Shown: positions 26,433 through 35,620, counted from the first letter of the stretch. The stretch: DNA of 52,402 nucleotides from an uncultured Bacteroidales bacterium (GCA_902792435.1 CADAZN010000016.1:1-52402), one strand, 5' to 3'. The notes: generated from the sequence alone by a model not told the origin. Numbers and translations are program-made.

Positions 26433-26487
26433 TAATTCATAAAAAACATGAAGAATACCAACCACTAATCCTTGTATTTTTTAAAAT

Positions 26488-27732
26488 ATGAGATCACAAT
26501 CGCAGTTGAAGAGGATTGAATACTTGGTGTATGGGATATTGATGCTGCTAATCCTATTGGGACCTACCGTGAGCACACTATTCCACGGCCATGATATTGG
26601 AGACACCAAGTTCCTGGCAAACGACTTCCTGCACTCTTTCAAGGTGATAGTGGTGTATATCATCGCATTTATCATTCACGATTTGTTTATCGCGCCATTG
26701 CTGGTGCACAAGCACAAGCCATGGCACTACATCCTGGGAGTGGTGATACTTGGCGTTGTGTTTATGGTTTATCAATTAAACTTTCGCCCCGAGGAACCTG
26801 GCCCTCCCAGCATAGAGCAGATGCCGCCAGCCGACGCTGGCCCCAATGCGTCACCTGAAGAGGTGAATGATTTAGACCCATTTAATGATGCTGAATATGC
26901 CCCACAAAGAGCTCAAGAGCAAATCACGCCCTCTATAGGACCGCCACCGTTTCGCCGGCATGATATCTTGTCGGTAATATTCTTCCTCTTCAGCATCGGC
27001 ACCAACATAGGTGTGAAATTCTACTTCCGCTCGCTCGTTGCCCGCCGTGAGATAGAGGTGCTGGAGAAAGAACACCTCAAGCAGCAGCTTGAGAACTTGA
27101 AGTATCAGATTCATCCACATTTCTTCATGAACACTCTCAACAACATTCATGCTCTGGTAGATATCGACCCCGAAAAAGCCCAAGAGAGCATTATCGACCT
27201 GTCGAAGTTGATGCGATACATCCTGTATGAGAGCAACCATGAATATGTTCAAGCGTCGCGAGAGGTGGAATTCATGGCCAACTATGTAAGGCTAATGAGC
27301 CTGCGCTATAACGACAAACTGAAATTTTCAGCTAAAAATTCAGATGATGGTCAAGGCATATGGATACCCCCATTGATATTCATCTCATTTGTGGAAAATG
27401 CTTTCAAGCATGGTGTGAGCTATAACAAGGAGTCATTTATCGAAGTGGGAGCTAAACGCTACATTAACGATAGTGGTGAGCAACGCCTCGGCTACACCTG
27501 CCGCAACAGCAAGCAACCCAAGAAAAATGGCAATGGCAAAAAAGTGAGCGAGGCAAGCGGAGTGGGTCTTACCAACATCAAGAGCCGCCTTGACCTGATG
27601 TTTGGCGACAACTACACCCTCGACATCACCGATGGCGAAGACGAATTCATTGTGAAAATGGACATACCCGTTTATACCAAGGACCCAAACGCACAAAGTG
27701 AAGAAAAACCAGATAAAAAAGACAACAAATAA
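26488..27732 (+). CDS. LytS/YehU-type sensor histidine kinase
   Basis: 414 residues. About four transmembrane helices (YLVYGILMLLILLGP, VIVVYIIAFIIHDLF, YILGVVILGVVFMVY, ILSVIFFLFSIGTNIG) form the sensor part, with an acidic Pro-rich loop between the third and fourth. The phospho-acceptor region is IHPHFFMNTLNNIHALV (about 210-226). The ATPase domain shows SFVENAFKHG (N box) and GVGLTNIKSRL (G box). The tail after the G2 region is long and charged. It is followed 17 bp later by its LytTR response regulator, so they form one two-component system. The signal sensed is unknown. Confidence 0.92.
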   Translation: MRSQSQLKRIEYLVYGILMLLILLGPTVSTLFHGHDIGDTKFLANDFLHSFKVIVVYIIAFIIHDLFIAPLLVHKHKPWHYILGVVILGVVFMVYQLNFRPEEPGPPSIEQMPPADAGPNASPEEVNDLDPFNDAEYAPQRAQEQITPSIGPPPFRRHDILSVIFFLFSIGTNIGVKFYFRSLVARREIEVLEKEHLKQQLENLKYQIHPHFFMNTLNNIHALVDIDPEKAQESIIDLSKLMRYILYESNHEYVQASREVEFMANYVRLMSLRYNDKLKFSAKNSDDGQGIWIPPLIFISFVENAFKHGVSYNKESFIEVGAKRYINDSGEQRLGYTCRNSKQPKKNGNGKKVSEASGVGLTNIKSRLDLMFGDNYTLDITDGEDEFIVKMDIPVYTKDPNAQSEEKPDKKDNK

Positions 27733-27749
27733 CACATCAAAAAATCAGC

Positions 27750-28481
27750 ATGATACGTTGCATAATTATTGACGATGAGCCCCTTGCTTTGCAGCAAATG
27801 GAGGGCTACATCAAGAAAATTCCTTATCTGGAGCTTGTGGCAGCATGCCAAAGCGCAATTGACGCCAAGGAAATTCTTGAGAAAGAAAAGATTGACGCTA
27901 TTTTCTGCGACATCAACCTGCCCGAACTCAACGGCTTGGACTTTATCAAGTCGCTGGAGAACCCACCCATGGTAGTGTTCACCACTGCCTACAGCGAGTA
28001 TGCCGTCGAAGGCTTCCAACTCAACGCTGTTGACTACTTGCTCAAGCCTTTTGGCTGTGAAGACATGAAGCGTGCCGCCGAGAAAATAAAAAAATGCTAC
28101 GACACGCTGCGCACACTACAAGATGTGAGCCAAATCGATGAAGATGATGCCATATTCCTTAAGACAGAATACAAGATTGTGCGCATCAACATCAGCCACA
28201 TACGTTATGTAGAGGCTATGAGCGAGTATTTGCGCATCTACTTGAAGGACTACCCACGCCCTATCATCGTGCTACTGAGCATGAAGAAGATGGAAGATCG
28301 CTTGCCTAGCCACACATTCATGCGTGTGCATCGCTCTTATATCATCAACTTGAAGATGATACAGGAAATCAGCAAGAACCGAATCACACTGGGTGATGGT
28401 GATGACATTGAAATACCCATTGGCGACAGTTATCGCGACCAATTCAATGCCTATATCAACAAAAAGTTCTTGGGCAAATAA
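27750..28481 (+). CDS. LytTR-family response regulator
   Basis: 243 residues. The receiver domain starts IIDDEPLALQQ, with the phosphorylation Asp in IFCDINLPELNG (about residue 54) and the conserved TTAYSEYAVEGF and LLKPF. The C-terminal LytTR DNA-binding domain shows HIRYVEAMSEYLRIYL and FMRVHRSYIINL. Its partner kinase is encoded immediately upstream. LytTR regulators bind direct repeats spaced about one helical turn apart; no target site is obvious in this window. A strong terminator follows. Confidence 0.93.
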   Translation: MIRCIIIDDEPLALQQMEGYIKKIPYLELVAACQSAIDAKEILEKEKIDAIFCDINLPELNGLDFIKSLENPPMVVFTTAYSEYAVEGFQLNAVDYLLKPFGCEDMKRAAEKIKKCYDTLRTLQDVSQIDEDDAIFLKTEYKIVRINISHIRYVEAMSEYLRIYLKDYPRPIIVLLSMKKMEDRLPSHTFMRVHRSYIINLKMIQEISKNRITLGDGDDIEIPIGDSYRDQFNAYINKKFLGK

Positions 28482-28506
28482 CCCCAAGAGTTGAGAAAGA
28501 AGAATT

Positions 28507-28543
28507 AAGAGGGAAGAGCTTTGTGCATTGGCTCTTCCCTCTT
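28507..28543 (+). terminator. Terminator after the LytTR regulator gene
   Basis: aagagggaagagc pairs with gctcttccctctt over 13 bp, followed by cttttattgttttt. It sits between convergent genes and may also slow minus-strand transcription of tonB. Confidence 0.85.
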
Positions 28544-28577
28544 CTTTTATTGTTTTTACTTTTTTACCACCTATCTG

Positions 28578-29468
28578 CTAGCGGATAGTGTAGGTGAGTG
28601 TACCAGTTTTTTCAACCGCTTGACCTTTAGGCACGCTAAACCTCGACTGGCGAGCCAGCGAGAGACAAATGTTGCGCGCCCTCTCATTGCCAGCAAGAGA
28701 GCCACTAACAACTCTAGCACTAGTGACAGCGCCATTAGTGCCCACAGTAACTCTTACAACTACTGTTCCTGGTCCGGGACACTTAGCTGTGGGAAAATAT
28801 GAGATGGTGTAACCATCAAGACCTCCCACACCAGGTTTGCCAACCGACTTGTCGGCCCCTGCAGTACCATCAGGGTTACCCTGCTTGCCTGAGCCACTGT
28901 TGTTCTTGGCAAAGGCATTCTTTACCCTGTCGTTGGCCTCACTAGAAGAATTGGCTGGAGCCGGTGGAGTGGTGGGCTGCTGAGTGGTCTTATTTGCTGG
29001 CTGGTTGTTAGGGTTACCCTGTTTTTTAGGTGGTTGATTGGGCTGAGGTTGCTGAGTCTTCTTCTCGGCTGGCTGTTTCTTGGGCTGCTGTTGCTGCACC
29101 TTCATGGGCGACTCTTGAGCATTGTTGGTAACATGCTGTTGTGGCGACTCATCGAATTGCCCGTTGTCGCTCAAATCGTTCTGCCCCACCTGTGGCTCGT
29201 TATTTGGACTTTCAGACTCTTGTGGCTGTGTGGGTTGCGCAGCTGCCAGTTGGTCATCGACTTGCTCCTCGAGGAAGTCGCCAAAATCCACATACTCTCC
29301 GCCAAACATTATGGTGTCCTGAAGCAGCTGTGTGAGCTGCTCGCCATCCTTGGGAGGATAGTTATAATGCAGGCTCGTGAAGATGAGCAAGGCAACAATA
29401 CCAGCTCCCAGCAACAATGTTATCAATGCCGAGAGAAGTTTATTTCTGTTGTCGTTATTATTTGCCAT
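28578..29468 (-). CDS. TonB-type energy transducer
   Basis: 296 residues. One N-terminal transmembrane helix (LLSALITLLLGAGIVALLIF, about 10-29) is followed by a long Gln/Pro/Asn-rich periplasmic spacer (QQQQPKKQPAEKKTQQPQ) and a C-terminal TonB/TolA-like domain (VVVRVTVGTNGAVTSARVV, NICLSLARQSRFSVPKG). It carries proton-motive energy from an ExbBD motor to outer-membrane receptors. The spacer has lost the usual Lys-Pro/Glu-Pro pattern in favour of Gln, Pro and Asn. It lies 33 bp after exbD in the pdxJ-exbB-exbD-tonB run. Confidence 0.88.
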   Translation of the reverse strand: MANNNDNRNKLLSALITLLLGAGIVALLIFTSLHYNYPPKDGEQLTQLLQDTIMFGGEYVDFGDFLEEQVDDQLAAAQPTQPQESESPNNEPQVGQNDLSDNGQFDESPQQHVTNNAQESPMKVQQQQPKKQPAEKKTQQPQPNQPPKKQGNPNNQPANKTTQQPTTPPAPANSSSEANDRVKNAFAKNNSGSGKQGNPDGTAGADKSVGKPGVGGLDGYTISYFPTAKCPGPGTVVVRVTVGTNGAVTSARVVSGSLAGNERARNICLSLARQSRFSVPKGQAVEKTGTLTYTIR

Positions 29469-29501
29469 TTAAAGAAATCAAAAAGGAGAGAAAAGTGAGT
29501 T

Positions 29502-30101
29502 TTAATGCTCTGTCACAGTTGTGGTTGGAGCAGGTTGTGATGCAGCACCTTGCGCCTGCTGCACAGTGGCAGCATCGGCAGGAATCTCAGTTACTGTAGT
29601 AGAACCTTGCGTTGCATCTTGTACTGCTGCTGCATCGCCCTCTTGAGCTGGTTGTTCAGGCTCAGGAGAAGCATACCCCTCGCTTGCAGGCTTGGTAGCG
29701 AGCACCACCTTGATGCCCACCTTCGACCCCTTGTCGAGAATGTCAACAATCTTTCCATAGGGTACTGCTTGATCGGCATGCAGAGCGATAAACTGAGTTG
29801 GGTCGCTCTGTTTTACTGCTTGCAAGAATCCATAGAGCTGGTCGTCGGGCAACGGCATCAATTCGCCTTGCTTTACCGAGTCGGCTTGGGTAGCAAACAT
29901 ATTCATGTCCTTGTCGATGTAGATGCGGGTGGTGGGCTTGATAGCCGTCTGCTGGCTGCTTTGTGGCAAGTTCACCTCCATCGCCGATGGGAAGACGAAA
30001 GTAGAAGTCACCATAAAGAAGATGAGTAGCAGGAAGATGACATCGGTCATCGAAGCCATGCTGAACATCGACAGAGATTTGTGTTGTCTCTTTAGTGCCA
30101 T
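29502..30101 (-). CDS. exbD: ExbD/TolR-family biopolymer transport protein
   Basis: 199 residues. The single transmembrane helix carries the proton-conducting Asp (SMTDVIFLLLIFFMVTSTF, Asp about 20), as in ExbD and TolR. The periplasmic domain (YIDKDMNMFATQADSV, YGKIVDILDKGSKVGIKVVLAT) has the normal fold. It continues into an unusual Ala/Pro/Gln/Thr-rich tail of about 60 residues. It is co-transcribed with exbB (12 bp upstream) and tonB. Confidence 0.9.
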   Translation of the reverse strand: MALKRQHKSLSMFSMASMTDVIFLLLIFFMVTSTFVFPSAMEVNLPQSSQQTAIKPTTRIYIDKDMNMFATQADSVKQGELMPLPDDQLYGFLQAVKQSDPTQFIALHADQAVPYGKIVDILDKGSKVGIKVVLATKPASEGYASPEPEQPAQEGDAAAVQDATQGSTTVTEIPADAATVQQAQGAASQPAPTTTVTEH

Positions 30102-30113
30102 AATAGAATAGGG

Positions 30114-30866
30114 TTAACGATTGCCAAACTGAGGTGGTTGCTGAGTTGATTTAACAGTCTGCTCGGCGGGTTTAGCAGGCTCGTTGAGCAGATCCATGAA
30201 CTCCATGGTGTTACCCTCGAGGCGGTTCATAATCTTGTTGACGCGTGAGGTGAGATAGTTGTAAGCAAAGAGCGCGAGAATGCCCACCACAAGACCAGCA
30301 ACGGTTGTCACAAGGGCTTCGTAAATGCCGCTGGCGAGAATGCTAACATTACTGTTCTGCCCTGCACTTGCAAGAGCATAAAACGCCTGAACCATACCAG
30401 TCACAGTGCCAAGGAAGCCAATCATTGGAGCTCCTGCCGCTGTTGTAGCAAGCCAGTTGAAACCCTTTTCCATCTTGGCGATTTCCATGTTGCCAACGTT
30501 CTCAATAGCTACGAGCACGTCGTTCATGGGGCGCCCAATGCGCGAAACGCCCTTCTCTATCATGCGGGAATAGGGAGTGTCGGTAGCGTCACACAACTGC
30601 TTTGCCTCTTCAATCTTGCCAGCCTGGATTAGGTTCTTGATATTCTGCAAGAACTTATTATCGGCCTTAGTAACGCGACTAGTGGCGAACAGTCTCTCAA
30701 AGAAGATGTAGATGCTCACCAGCAACAGCAGTGCCAGTGGAATCATGAGCCATCCACCCTTGAGGGTAAGGTCCCACACCGATAATGCAGTAGATACAGT
30801 AGCGTCTTGTGCGCCTTGAGCAGCCACTTGGGCCACTATCATGTTAATTAAATTCATGTGATTCAA
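30114..30866 (-). CDS. exbB: ExbB/TolQ/MotA-family proton channel protein
   Basis: 250 residues with three transmembrane helices: GWLMIPLALLLLVSIYIFFE (first), LATTAAGAPMIGFLGTVTGM and ALVTTVAGLVVGILALFAYN (the paired helices holding the conserved Thr and Gly positions of ExbB). With ExbD it forms the proton-driven motor that powers TonB. The tail is Gln/Pro-rich. It lies 31 bp after pdxJ. Confidence 0.92.
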   Translation of the reverse strand: MNHMNLINMIVAQVAAQGAQDATVSTALSVWDLTLKGGWLMIPLALLLLVSIYIFFERLFATSRVTKADNKFLQNIKNLIQAGKIEEAKQLCDATDTPYSRMIEKGVSRIGRPMNDVLVAIENVGNMEIAKMEKGFNWLATTAAGAPMIGFLGTVTGMVQAFYALASAGQNSNVSILASGIYEALVTTVAGLVVGILALFAYNYLTSRVNKIMNRLEGNTMEFMDLLNEPAKPAEQTVKSTQQPPQFGNR

Positions 30867-30897
30867 AAATTATTTGTGGTTATTAAATTCGTGATTA

Positions 30898-31614
30898 TTA
30901 GTCCTGCAAGCATTTTTTATAGGCAGCGATGGTGTTTTCAAGACCCAGATAAAGGGCATCGCTGATGAGAGCGTGGCCTATTGACACCTCGTCGAGATAA
31001 GGCACATTGTCCTTGAAAAACTTGAGGTTGAGCAAGTTCAGGTCATGGCCTGCATTCAGCCCAAGCCCCACTTCGTGGGCCACGAGAGCCGCCTTGTGGT
31101 AGGGTTCCACAGCTTGCTCGGGAGCTGCCGAGAAACGCTGTGCAAAGGGGCCTGTGTAGAGCTCTACTCTGTCAGCACCTGTGAGAGCGGCCTGACGCAC
31201 ACGCTCCTCGGTAGCATCAACAAAGATGCTCACCCTGATGCCAGCGTCTTTGAGCCTAGCAACTACTTTTTTCAAGAAATCCATGTTCTCGCTCACGGGC
31301 CAACCCTGTGAAGAGGTGAGCACGCTGGGAGCGTCGGGAACCAAGGTTGCCTGATGGGGTCTCACATCCAGGACAATATCCATGAACCTGTCGTCGGGGA
31401 AACCCTCGATGTTAAACTCAGTGTGAATAGCTGGGCGCAGCTCATAGACATCGGCACGACGAATGTGTCGCTCATCGGGTCTAGGGTGTACTGTTATTCC
31501 GTCGGCTCCAAACTTCTCACAGTCGAGCGCCACTTGCAACACATTAGGCATGTTGCCTCCTCGTGCATTGCGAAGCGTGGCCACTTTATTTATATTTACG
31601 CTAAGATTTACCAT
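30898..31614 (-). CDS. pdxJ: Pyridoxine 5'-phosphate synthase
   Basis: 238 residues. PdxJ joins 1-deoxyxylulose 5-phosphate and aminoacetone phosphate to form pyridoxine 5'-phosphate, the last step of the DXP-dependent vitamin B6 route. Family blocks are present: [58 protein letters not shown] and ISIGHALI-like [11 protein letters not shown]. Length is normal. It leads the exbB-exbD-tonB run and is divergent from nadK; this order is common in Bacteroidales, with no metabolic reason evident. Confidence 0.96.
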   Translation of the reverse strand: MVNLSVNINKVATLRNARGGNMPNVLQVALDCEKFGADGITVHPRPDERHIRRADVYELRPAIHTEFNIEGFPDDRFMDIVLDVRPHQATLVPDAPSVLTSSQGWPVSENMDFLKKVVARLKDAGIRVSIFVDATEERVRQAALTGADRVELYTGPFAQRFSAAPEQAVEPYHKAALVAHEVGLGLNAGHDLNLLNLKFFKDNVPYLDEVSIGHALISDALYLGLENTIAAYKKCLQD

Positions 31615-31685
31615 AGTAAGTTATATATCCAAAAATATAACGTGTAGTTTTCTAAAAATAGTGCATTAATATTGGCAAAAATTAC

Positions 31686-31693
31686 TATATTTG
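31686..31693 (+). promoter_or_regulatory. Candidate -7 box in the pdxJ-nadK divergent region
   Basis: TATATTTG (TAnnTTTG) on the plus strand, 136 bp before nadK, within a 215-bp AT-rich gap. No matching TTTG at -33 is seen. Confidence 0.4.
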
Positions 31694-31829
31694 CCGTGCA
31701 AAAATTATTTTAACTCACAAAAGTAGGCGAAAAGCGCGAGAAATAAAAACAAAATAGCACTTTAAAAAGTTTTTTCAACGTTTTTCACACATTTTCTTCC
31801 CAAGGCAATAGCCTGCAACCCTTGACACA

Positions 31830-32696
31830 ATGAGAATAGCATTATTTGGCAACCCTTATCAGGAGAAATACAAGCAAGAGCTCAATGATTTCGTCGGCTA
31901 TCTTCAAGACAGCGACCAGCTGATGATAGAGAAGGATTTCAAGGCTTACCTTATTAGCATTGGCATCAACACCGAGATGTCTCAGAGTTTTGATGTCGAG
32001 AAGTTTGACGGTGCAGATCTAGCTGTGAGCATTGGTGGAGATGGCACACTGCTCAGCAAAGCCGCGTTACTGGCTCGACACTCGACTCCCGTGGTAGGAA
32101 TCAACACCGGCCATCTGGGCTATCTTGCTGCTTGCCGCCTCAATGAGTCGCGTGCAATGATTGAGAGCATCAAGCGTGGAGAATGCCGCCATGAGGAGCG
32201 CACCATGCTTGAGCTAGTGAGCATCAACGGCAAGCGTTGCGACAATATCATAGCACTGAACGAAATCGCCATCCTGCGTCAGGACACCACCTCGATGATT
32301 TCAATGCCAACCACCATCAACGGCACAATGCTCACCACCTACATGGGCGACGGTCTGGTAATTAGCACTCCCACAGGTTCCACGGCCTATAACATGAGTG
32401 CCGGTGGTCCCATCATGATGCCACTCACCAGTTGCCTTGCCCTCTCCCCTATCTCGCCTCACTCTCTCACTATGCGTCCCATCGTGGTGGGCGACGACTC
32501 GGAGATTGTGGTTACCATCAACACTCGTGCTCAATGGATTCAGGTGAGTGTCGACGGTATGGCCATGACGCTTCCCAGTGGCAGCACGGTGAAGATTGCC
32601 CAAGCACCCTACAGGCTCTCGGTCATCCAAAAACTTGACCACAACTTTGCCAACACTCTGCGCGAGAAACTCCTGTGGGGAGCCGACCAACGCTAA
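31830..32696 (+). CDS. nadK: NAD kinase
   Basis: 288 residues. It phosphorylates NAD to NADP. Diagnostic motifs: GGDGTLL (about 73-79) with the following NTGHLGYLA, and the second nucleotide-binding stretch STPTGSTAYNMSAGGPI (about 184-200). The catalytic Asp of GGDGT is present. Length is typical. It is transcribed divergently from pdxJ; an LD-carboxypeptidase follows after a repeat-filled gap of 104 bp. Confidence 0.96.
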   Translation: MRIALFGNPYQEKYKQELNDFVGYLQDSDQLMIEKDFKAYLISIGINTEMSQSFDVEKFDGADLAVSIGGDGTLLSKAALLARHSTPVVGINTGHLGYLAACRLNESRAMIESIKRGECRHEERTMLELVSINGKRCDNIIALNEIAILRQDTTSMISMPTTINGTMLTTYMGDGLVISTPTGSTAYNMSAGGPIMMPLTSCLALSPISPHSLTMRPIVVGDDSEIVVTINTRAQWIQVSVDGMAMTLPSGSTVKIAQAPYRLSVIQKLDHNFANTLREKLLWGADQR

Positions 32697-32726
32697 TGCA
32701 TAATTCATAATGCATAATGCACAATT
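32695..32726 (+). repeat. Short tandem repeat (CATAATGC words) starting at the nadK stop codon
   Basis: taatgcataattcataatgcataatg and following bases repeat an 8-9 nt word. The first unit overlaps the TAA stop of nadK (32694-32696). Confidence 0.75.
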
Positions 32727-32763
32727 TTTATTGCTTAAATGCTAGAAAAGCTGGAATCACTAG

Positions 32764-32794
32764 AAACTGACAACTGATAACTGATAACTGATAT
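32764..32794 (+). repeat. Octamer tandem repeat (AACTGATA)
   Basis: aactgaca, aactgata, aactgata, aactgata lie in exact 8-nt steps just before the LD-carboxypeptidase start (32801). It is of the same style as the clusters after nrdD, nadK and the CotH gene but with a different word. Confidence 0.85.
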
Positions 32795-32800
32795 AATCTC

Positions 32801-33712
32801 ATGCTCATTCCTCCACTATTAAAACCTGGCGATAAAATTGCCATTGTGTCGCCTTCGGGAACGGTGCTGTCCGAAAGGGTAGACGGTGCTGTCAATGCAT
32901 TCAAGCAATGGGGATTTGTGCCGGTTGAGGGCGAGCATTGCAGGCAGCAATACACGACCTATAGCGTAGTGAGCCACAGCGCTCCGCTGGAGTCACGTCT
33001 CGCCGATTTCCTGAAGGCGCTCCACGATCCTGAGGTGCGCGCTATCCTGTGCAGCCGTGGCGGCTATGGAGCAGTGCAGCTTCTCGAGCATCTCGACATT
33101 GACTACATCGCAGCTCACCCCAAGTGGATTGTGGGATTCAGCGACATATCGGCGCTTCACGCTGCATGGCATCGAGCAGGCGTGGTGAGCATCCACTCCC
33201 CCATGGCCAAGCATCTCACACTATTTGACACTGATGACGAAATAAACCAAATAAACTACAAAATCATGACGCGGGGTGAGTTCCCAAGCTATCATGTCCC
33301 CGCACATCACCACAACCGCATGGGCTGCGCCACCGCAACCATCACTGGCGGAAACCTGGCTGTGCTAATGTCGCTTCTAGCCTCTCCTTTCAATTTGCTG
33401 AAGCCAGGCAACATCCTTTTCATCGAAGATGTGTCGGAACAAATTTATCAAGTGCAACGGTTGCTCTACCATCTGCGACTTGCGGGAATCCTGCCTCGAC
33501 TGTCAGGCTTGATAGTGGGCCAGTTCACCAAGCACCGAGGCGATGAGACCAACTCGATGTATGACATGATAAGCGACATGGTTGCCGACTATGACTACCC
33601 AGTAGCCTTCAACTTCCCCATAGGCCACGTGCCCCGCAACCTACCCATAATAGAAGGCGCCACCGCCAACCTTGAGGTGGATGGCGACGGCGCACGTTTA
33701 ACTTTCAGCTGA
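32801..33712 (+). CDS. LD-carboxypeptidase (peptidase family S66, muramoyltetrapeptide carboxypeptidase)
   Basis: 303 residues. S66 enzymes cut the terminal D-Ala from the tetrapeptide of peptidoglycan during cell-wall recycling. Conserved blocks are visible: AIVSPSG near the N-terminus, CSRGGYGAVQLL, the nucleophile region VGFSDISALHAA, FIEDVSEQIYQVQRLL (catalytic Glu) and FPIGHVPRNLPIIEGA (catalytic His). No signal peptide is seen, so it is cytoplasmic like LdcA. The frame is complete. Confidence 0.92.
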   Translation: MLIPPLLKPGDKIAIVSPSGTVLSERVDGAVNAFKQWGFVPVEGEHCRQQYTTYSVVSHSAPLESRLADFLKALHDPEVRAILCSRGGYGAVQLLEHLDIDYIAAHPKWIVGFSDISALHAAWHRAGVVSIHSPMAKHLTLFDTDDEINQINYKIMTRGEFPSYHVPAHHHNRMGCATATITGGNLAVLMSLLASPFNLLKPGNILFIEDVSEQIYQVQRLLYHLRLAGILPRLSGLIVGQFTKHRGDETNSMYDMISDMVADYDYPVAFNFPIGHVPRNLPIIEGATANLEVDGDGARLTFS

Positions 33713-33770
33713 AAACGCACTGAATTAGTGCTTAAAAATCCCCATTTGAGGCAACTTTTCTATCAATAGA

Positions 33771-34649
33771 TTATTTGCCTCGAGCATCCATGAGGATTTC
33801 GGGTCGGTACTCAAAGTGCATGGTGTCGTAATGATACCAACGTCCGCCCCAAATGAAGCCGTATTTCTCAAAAATCTCAACAATCTCGTGTGGATACTTG
33901 TTACGGTAGGCCACAGTTGCATTCTCATCCTTGGCATGCGAACGCCAGTAGTCGCTGAATTTCACGCCAATGTCGATTGTCATGCCATAGGAATGGGCAC
34001 TCAATCGCTTTGCACCACGCACTGGACGCCAATAAAAGGCTCCCGACTGGGCGAGATACTTGTGAAGCTCAGGGTGTTTCTCAAGCTCGGCGACCACCTT
34101 CTCAAGTTGCTTGTTGGCACCATTGATTTTGGTAAATCTCACGGTCTTGATATTCTTGTTGACACCACCGCCACTAGTAGCTTGCCCGAATGGCCAGCGC
34201 ACAGGCACAAGATTCTTGCGCACAGCACCCTCGCTTGTGCCATACATCTTCTTAAACAAAGCCTCACAACGGCTTCGGCCTGCATCTTGCATCTTGCCTG
34301 GAGTCCATGAGTCGAGGTCATATTTGAAAGCAAACATATCCTCGGGATCGGCATCGTCAAGAAGCTCAACAAAAGATTTCTTTCGGCCATCGTCGTAGGT
34401 GATAGTAGAGCCGTCGCTCATCACCAGTTTGCCGTTTTTGTAATCCTTGACAAAATCGGGATATACGCTCATCAAAATTCTGGCCCCCTTGGGTATGGAG
34501 CTGTCGCCAGCACGAGCGGGCTGCTCCTGGCTGCTACTGTCGCTTGACGTTGCACAGGCTTGCTTGCATGAAGACCCCGCAGTGGCAAACATACAACACA
34601 TTGCCACAAGCACAACGCTTGCGGCAATGCTTAATCGATTAACCTTCAT
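33771..34649 (-). CDS. M15-family peptidoglycan peptidase, putative lipoprotein
   Basis: 292 residues. The signal peptide ends in a relaxed lipobox (TAGSSC, Cys about 28). The C-terminal half has the M15 zinc-site pattern: LSAHSYGMTIDIGVKF (His and Asp ligands) and YDTMHFEYRPEIL (His ligand), with W-containing GFIWGGRWYHYD. M15 enzymes cleave peptidoglycan stem peptides (D,D-carboxypeptidase or L-Ala-D-Glu endopeptidase). The 130-residue lead region is family-specific and unassigned. It starts 3 bp after the YARHG gene, so the two are co-transcribed. Confidence 0.88.
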   Translation of the reverse strand: MKVNRLSIAASVVLVAMCCMFATAGSSCKQACATSSDSSSQEQPARAGDSSIPKGARILMSVYPDFVKDYKNGKLVMSDGSTITYDDGRKKSFVELLDDADPEDMFAFKYDLDSWTPGKMQDAGRSRCEALFKKMYGTSEGAVRKNLVPVRWPFGQATSGGGVNKNIKTVRFTKINGANKQLEKVVAELEKHPELHKYLAQSGAFYWRPVRGAKRLSAHSYGMTIDIGVKFSDYWRSHAKDENATVAYRNKYPHEIVEIFEKYGFIWGGRWYHYDTMHFEYRPEILMDARGK

Positions 34650-34652
34650 AAA

Positions 34653-35045
34653 TTAATGGTCGTATTTTTTCAAGAAATTGATGTTGGCTTTCTCATAGGC
34701 GTTGAACTCGCTCGTGGGAACCGAGTTGCGATAGCCATAGTACCAACGCTGGCTGTTGAAATAGGCGCGCAAATTGGCATCCTTGAAGATATAGCCATGG
34801 CGGGCGTAGATTGAGTTCTTGAGCACACGGATTTGTCCTGCATCTTTGTAGCGGATGTCGTTCCAAGTGGCATAACGCTGACCCAGCCAGTCATACTGGG
34901 TACCCCAAGTACCACGGCGGGCATAGCTTGATGAAGTTCTTGAGCCGCTGCGGCGTGGAATAGAAGGTTGTGCCATCACCTGTGTAGCCATTACACCCAG
35001 GAAAAGCATCACAATAAAAGCACTGAGTTTTTTACTGATTCTCAT
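34653..35045 (-). CDS. YARHG-domain secreted protein
   Basis: 130 residues with a signal peptide (MRISKKLSAFIVMLFLGVMATQVMA). A basic Ser/Arg-rich linker leads to a YARHG domain (IYARHGYIFKDANLRAYFNS, about 83-102), which is named for this motif and is thought to act outside the cell, often near the cell wall. The gene abuts the M15 peptidase (3-bp gap) and an accessory role in cell-wall turnover is plausible (inference). The extreme C-terminus KKYDH is typical of the domain's end. Confidence 0.85.
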   Translation of the reverse strand: MRISKKLSAFIVMLFLGVMATQVMAQPSIPRRSGSRTSSSYARRGTWGTQYDWLGQRYATWNDIRYKDAGQIRVLKNSIYARHGYIFKDANLRAYFNSQRWYYGYRNSVPTSEFNAYEKANINFLKKYDH

Positions 35046-35164
35046 AAGAAAGATTGTTTTAATTTGTTATTTATTATTGCGGTTTATTGAATACTTTGCA
35101 AAAATAAGCAATTTTTCTTAACACTCCAAATTATTTGACGTCGCATTTTTAAAAAATGACGGCT

Positions 35165-35602
35165 TTACATCTCGCCATAAGGCAGCTTAGCAATGAGCTC
35201 TCCCATCTTTTGGGCACCCTCGCTCAGCTTGCCTCCAACCATAGCCTTGAGCATAAATGGCAACTCAATGTTGAGCTCGGTGACGGCCTGAGTTGTGTTT
35301 TCATCAACACTCTCAAGATTGATAGTCACGCCAAAAGGCACTGGCGACGATTGAGCAGTGTATTTCACCATTGTGGGCTCCTGGCTCTCGCTCACGCTGA
35401 GTTTGAGCGTTCCCATGGGCGATTCCACGCTGATACCGTCTTCTTCAAATTTCACACTTTTCAGGTGCTCTCGTGCCTCTTCGGGCAGGCGATCCATGTT
35501 GTTGTCGATTTGAGCTTTAAAGATGTTAGGGTCGCTCAGCTTGCTATAAATCAAATTTATATTGTGGTTGATTGTTACTTTGTCGCTTTTGTAAGTTTCC
35601 AT
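35165..35602 (-). CDS. SRPBCC-like (START/polyketide cyclase fold) small cytoplasmic protein
   Basis: 145 residues, no signal peptide. The order of strands and helices fits an SRPBCC fold: YKSDKVTINHNINLIYSKL (entry helix), VKFEEDGISVESPMGTLKL (strands), FGVTINLESV and a long C-terminal helix (KLSEGAQKMGELIAKLP). Similar Bacteroidales proteins are usually labelled SRPBCC family; a ligand is not known. It lies between the M15/YARHG pair and pyrE on the same strand, with a repeat cluster in the gap to pyrE. Confidence 0.65.
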   Translation of the reverse strand: METYKSDKVTINHNINLIYSKLSDPNIFKAQIDNNMDRLPEEAREHLKSVKFEEDGISVESPMGTLKLSVSESQEPTMVKYTAQSSPVPFGVTINLESVDENTTQAVTELNIELPFMLKAMVGGKLSEGAQKMGELIAKLPYGEM

Positions 35603-35620
35603 AATTTTTGGTGGTTTTTT

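Larger units (their letters stand above)
26165..26487. other. AT-rich divergent intergenic region, 323 bp
   Basis: It lies between the divergent TPR and sensor-kinase genes. It holds a strong promoter for the kinase (26402-26432) and a -7 box for the TPR gene. The 60-odd bases of leader after the kinase promoter show no clear structure. The middle (about 26240-26400) is A/T-rich with one small Lys/Phe-rich frame that I do not consider real. Confidence 0.7.

Noticed and set aside
26206-26442. 78-residue Lys/Phe/Tyr-rich frame upstream of the sensor kinase
   Set aside because: It crosses the kinase promoter and has codon use set by AT-rich DNA, with no recognisable domain.
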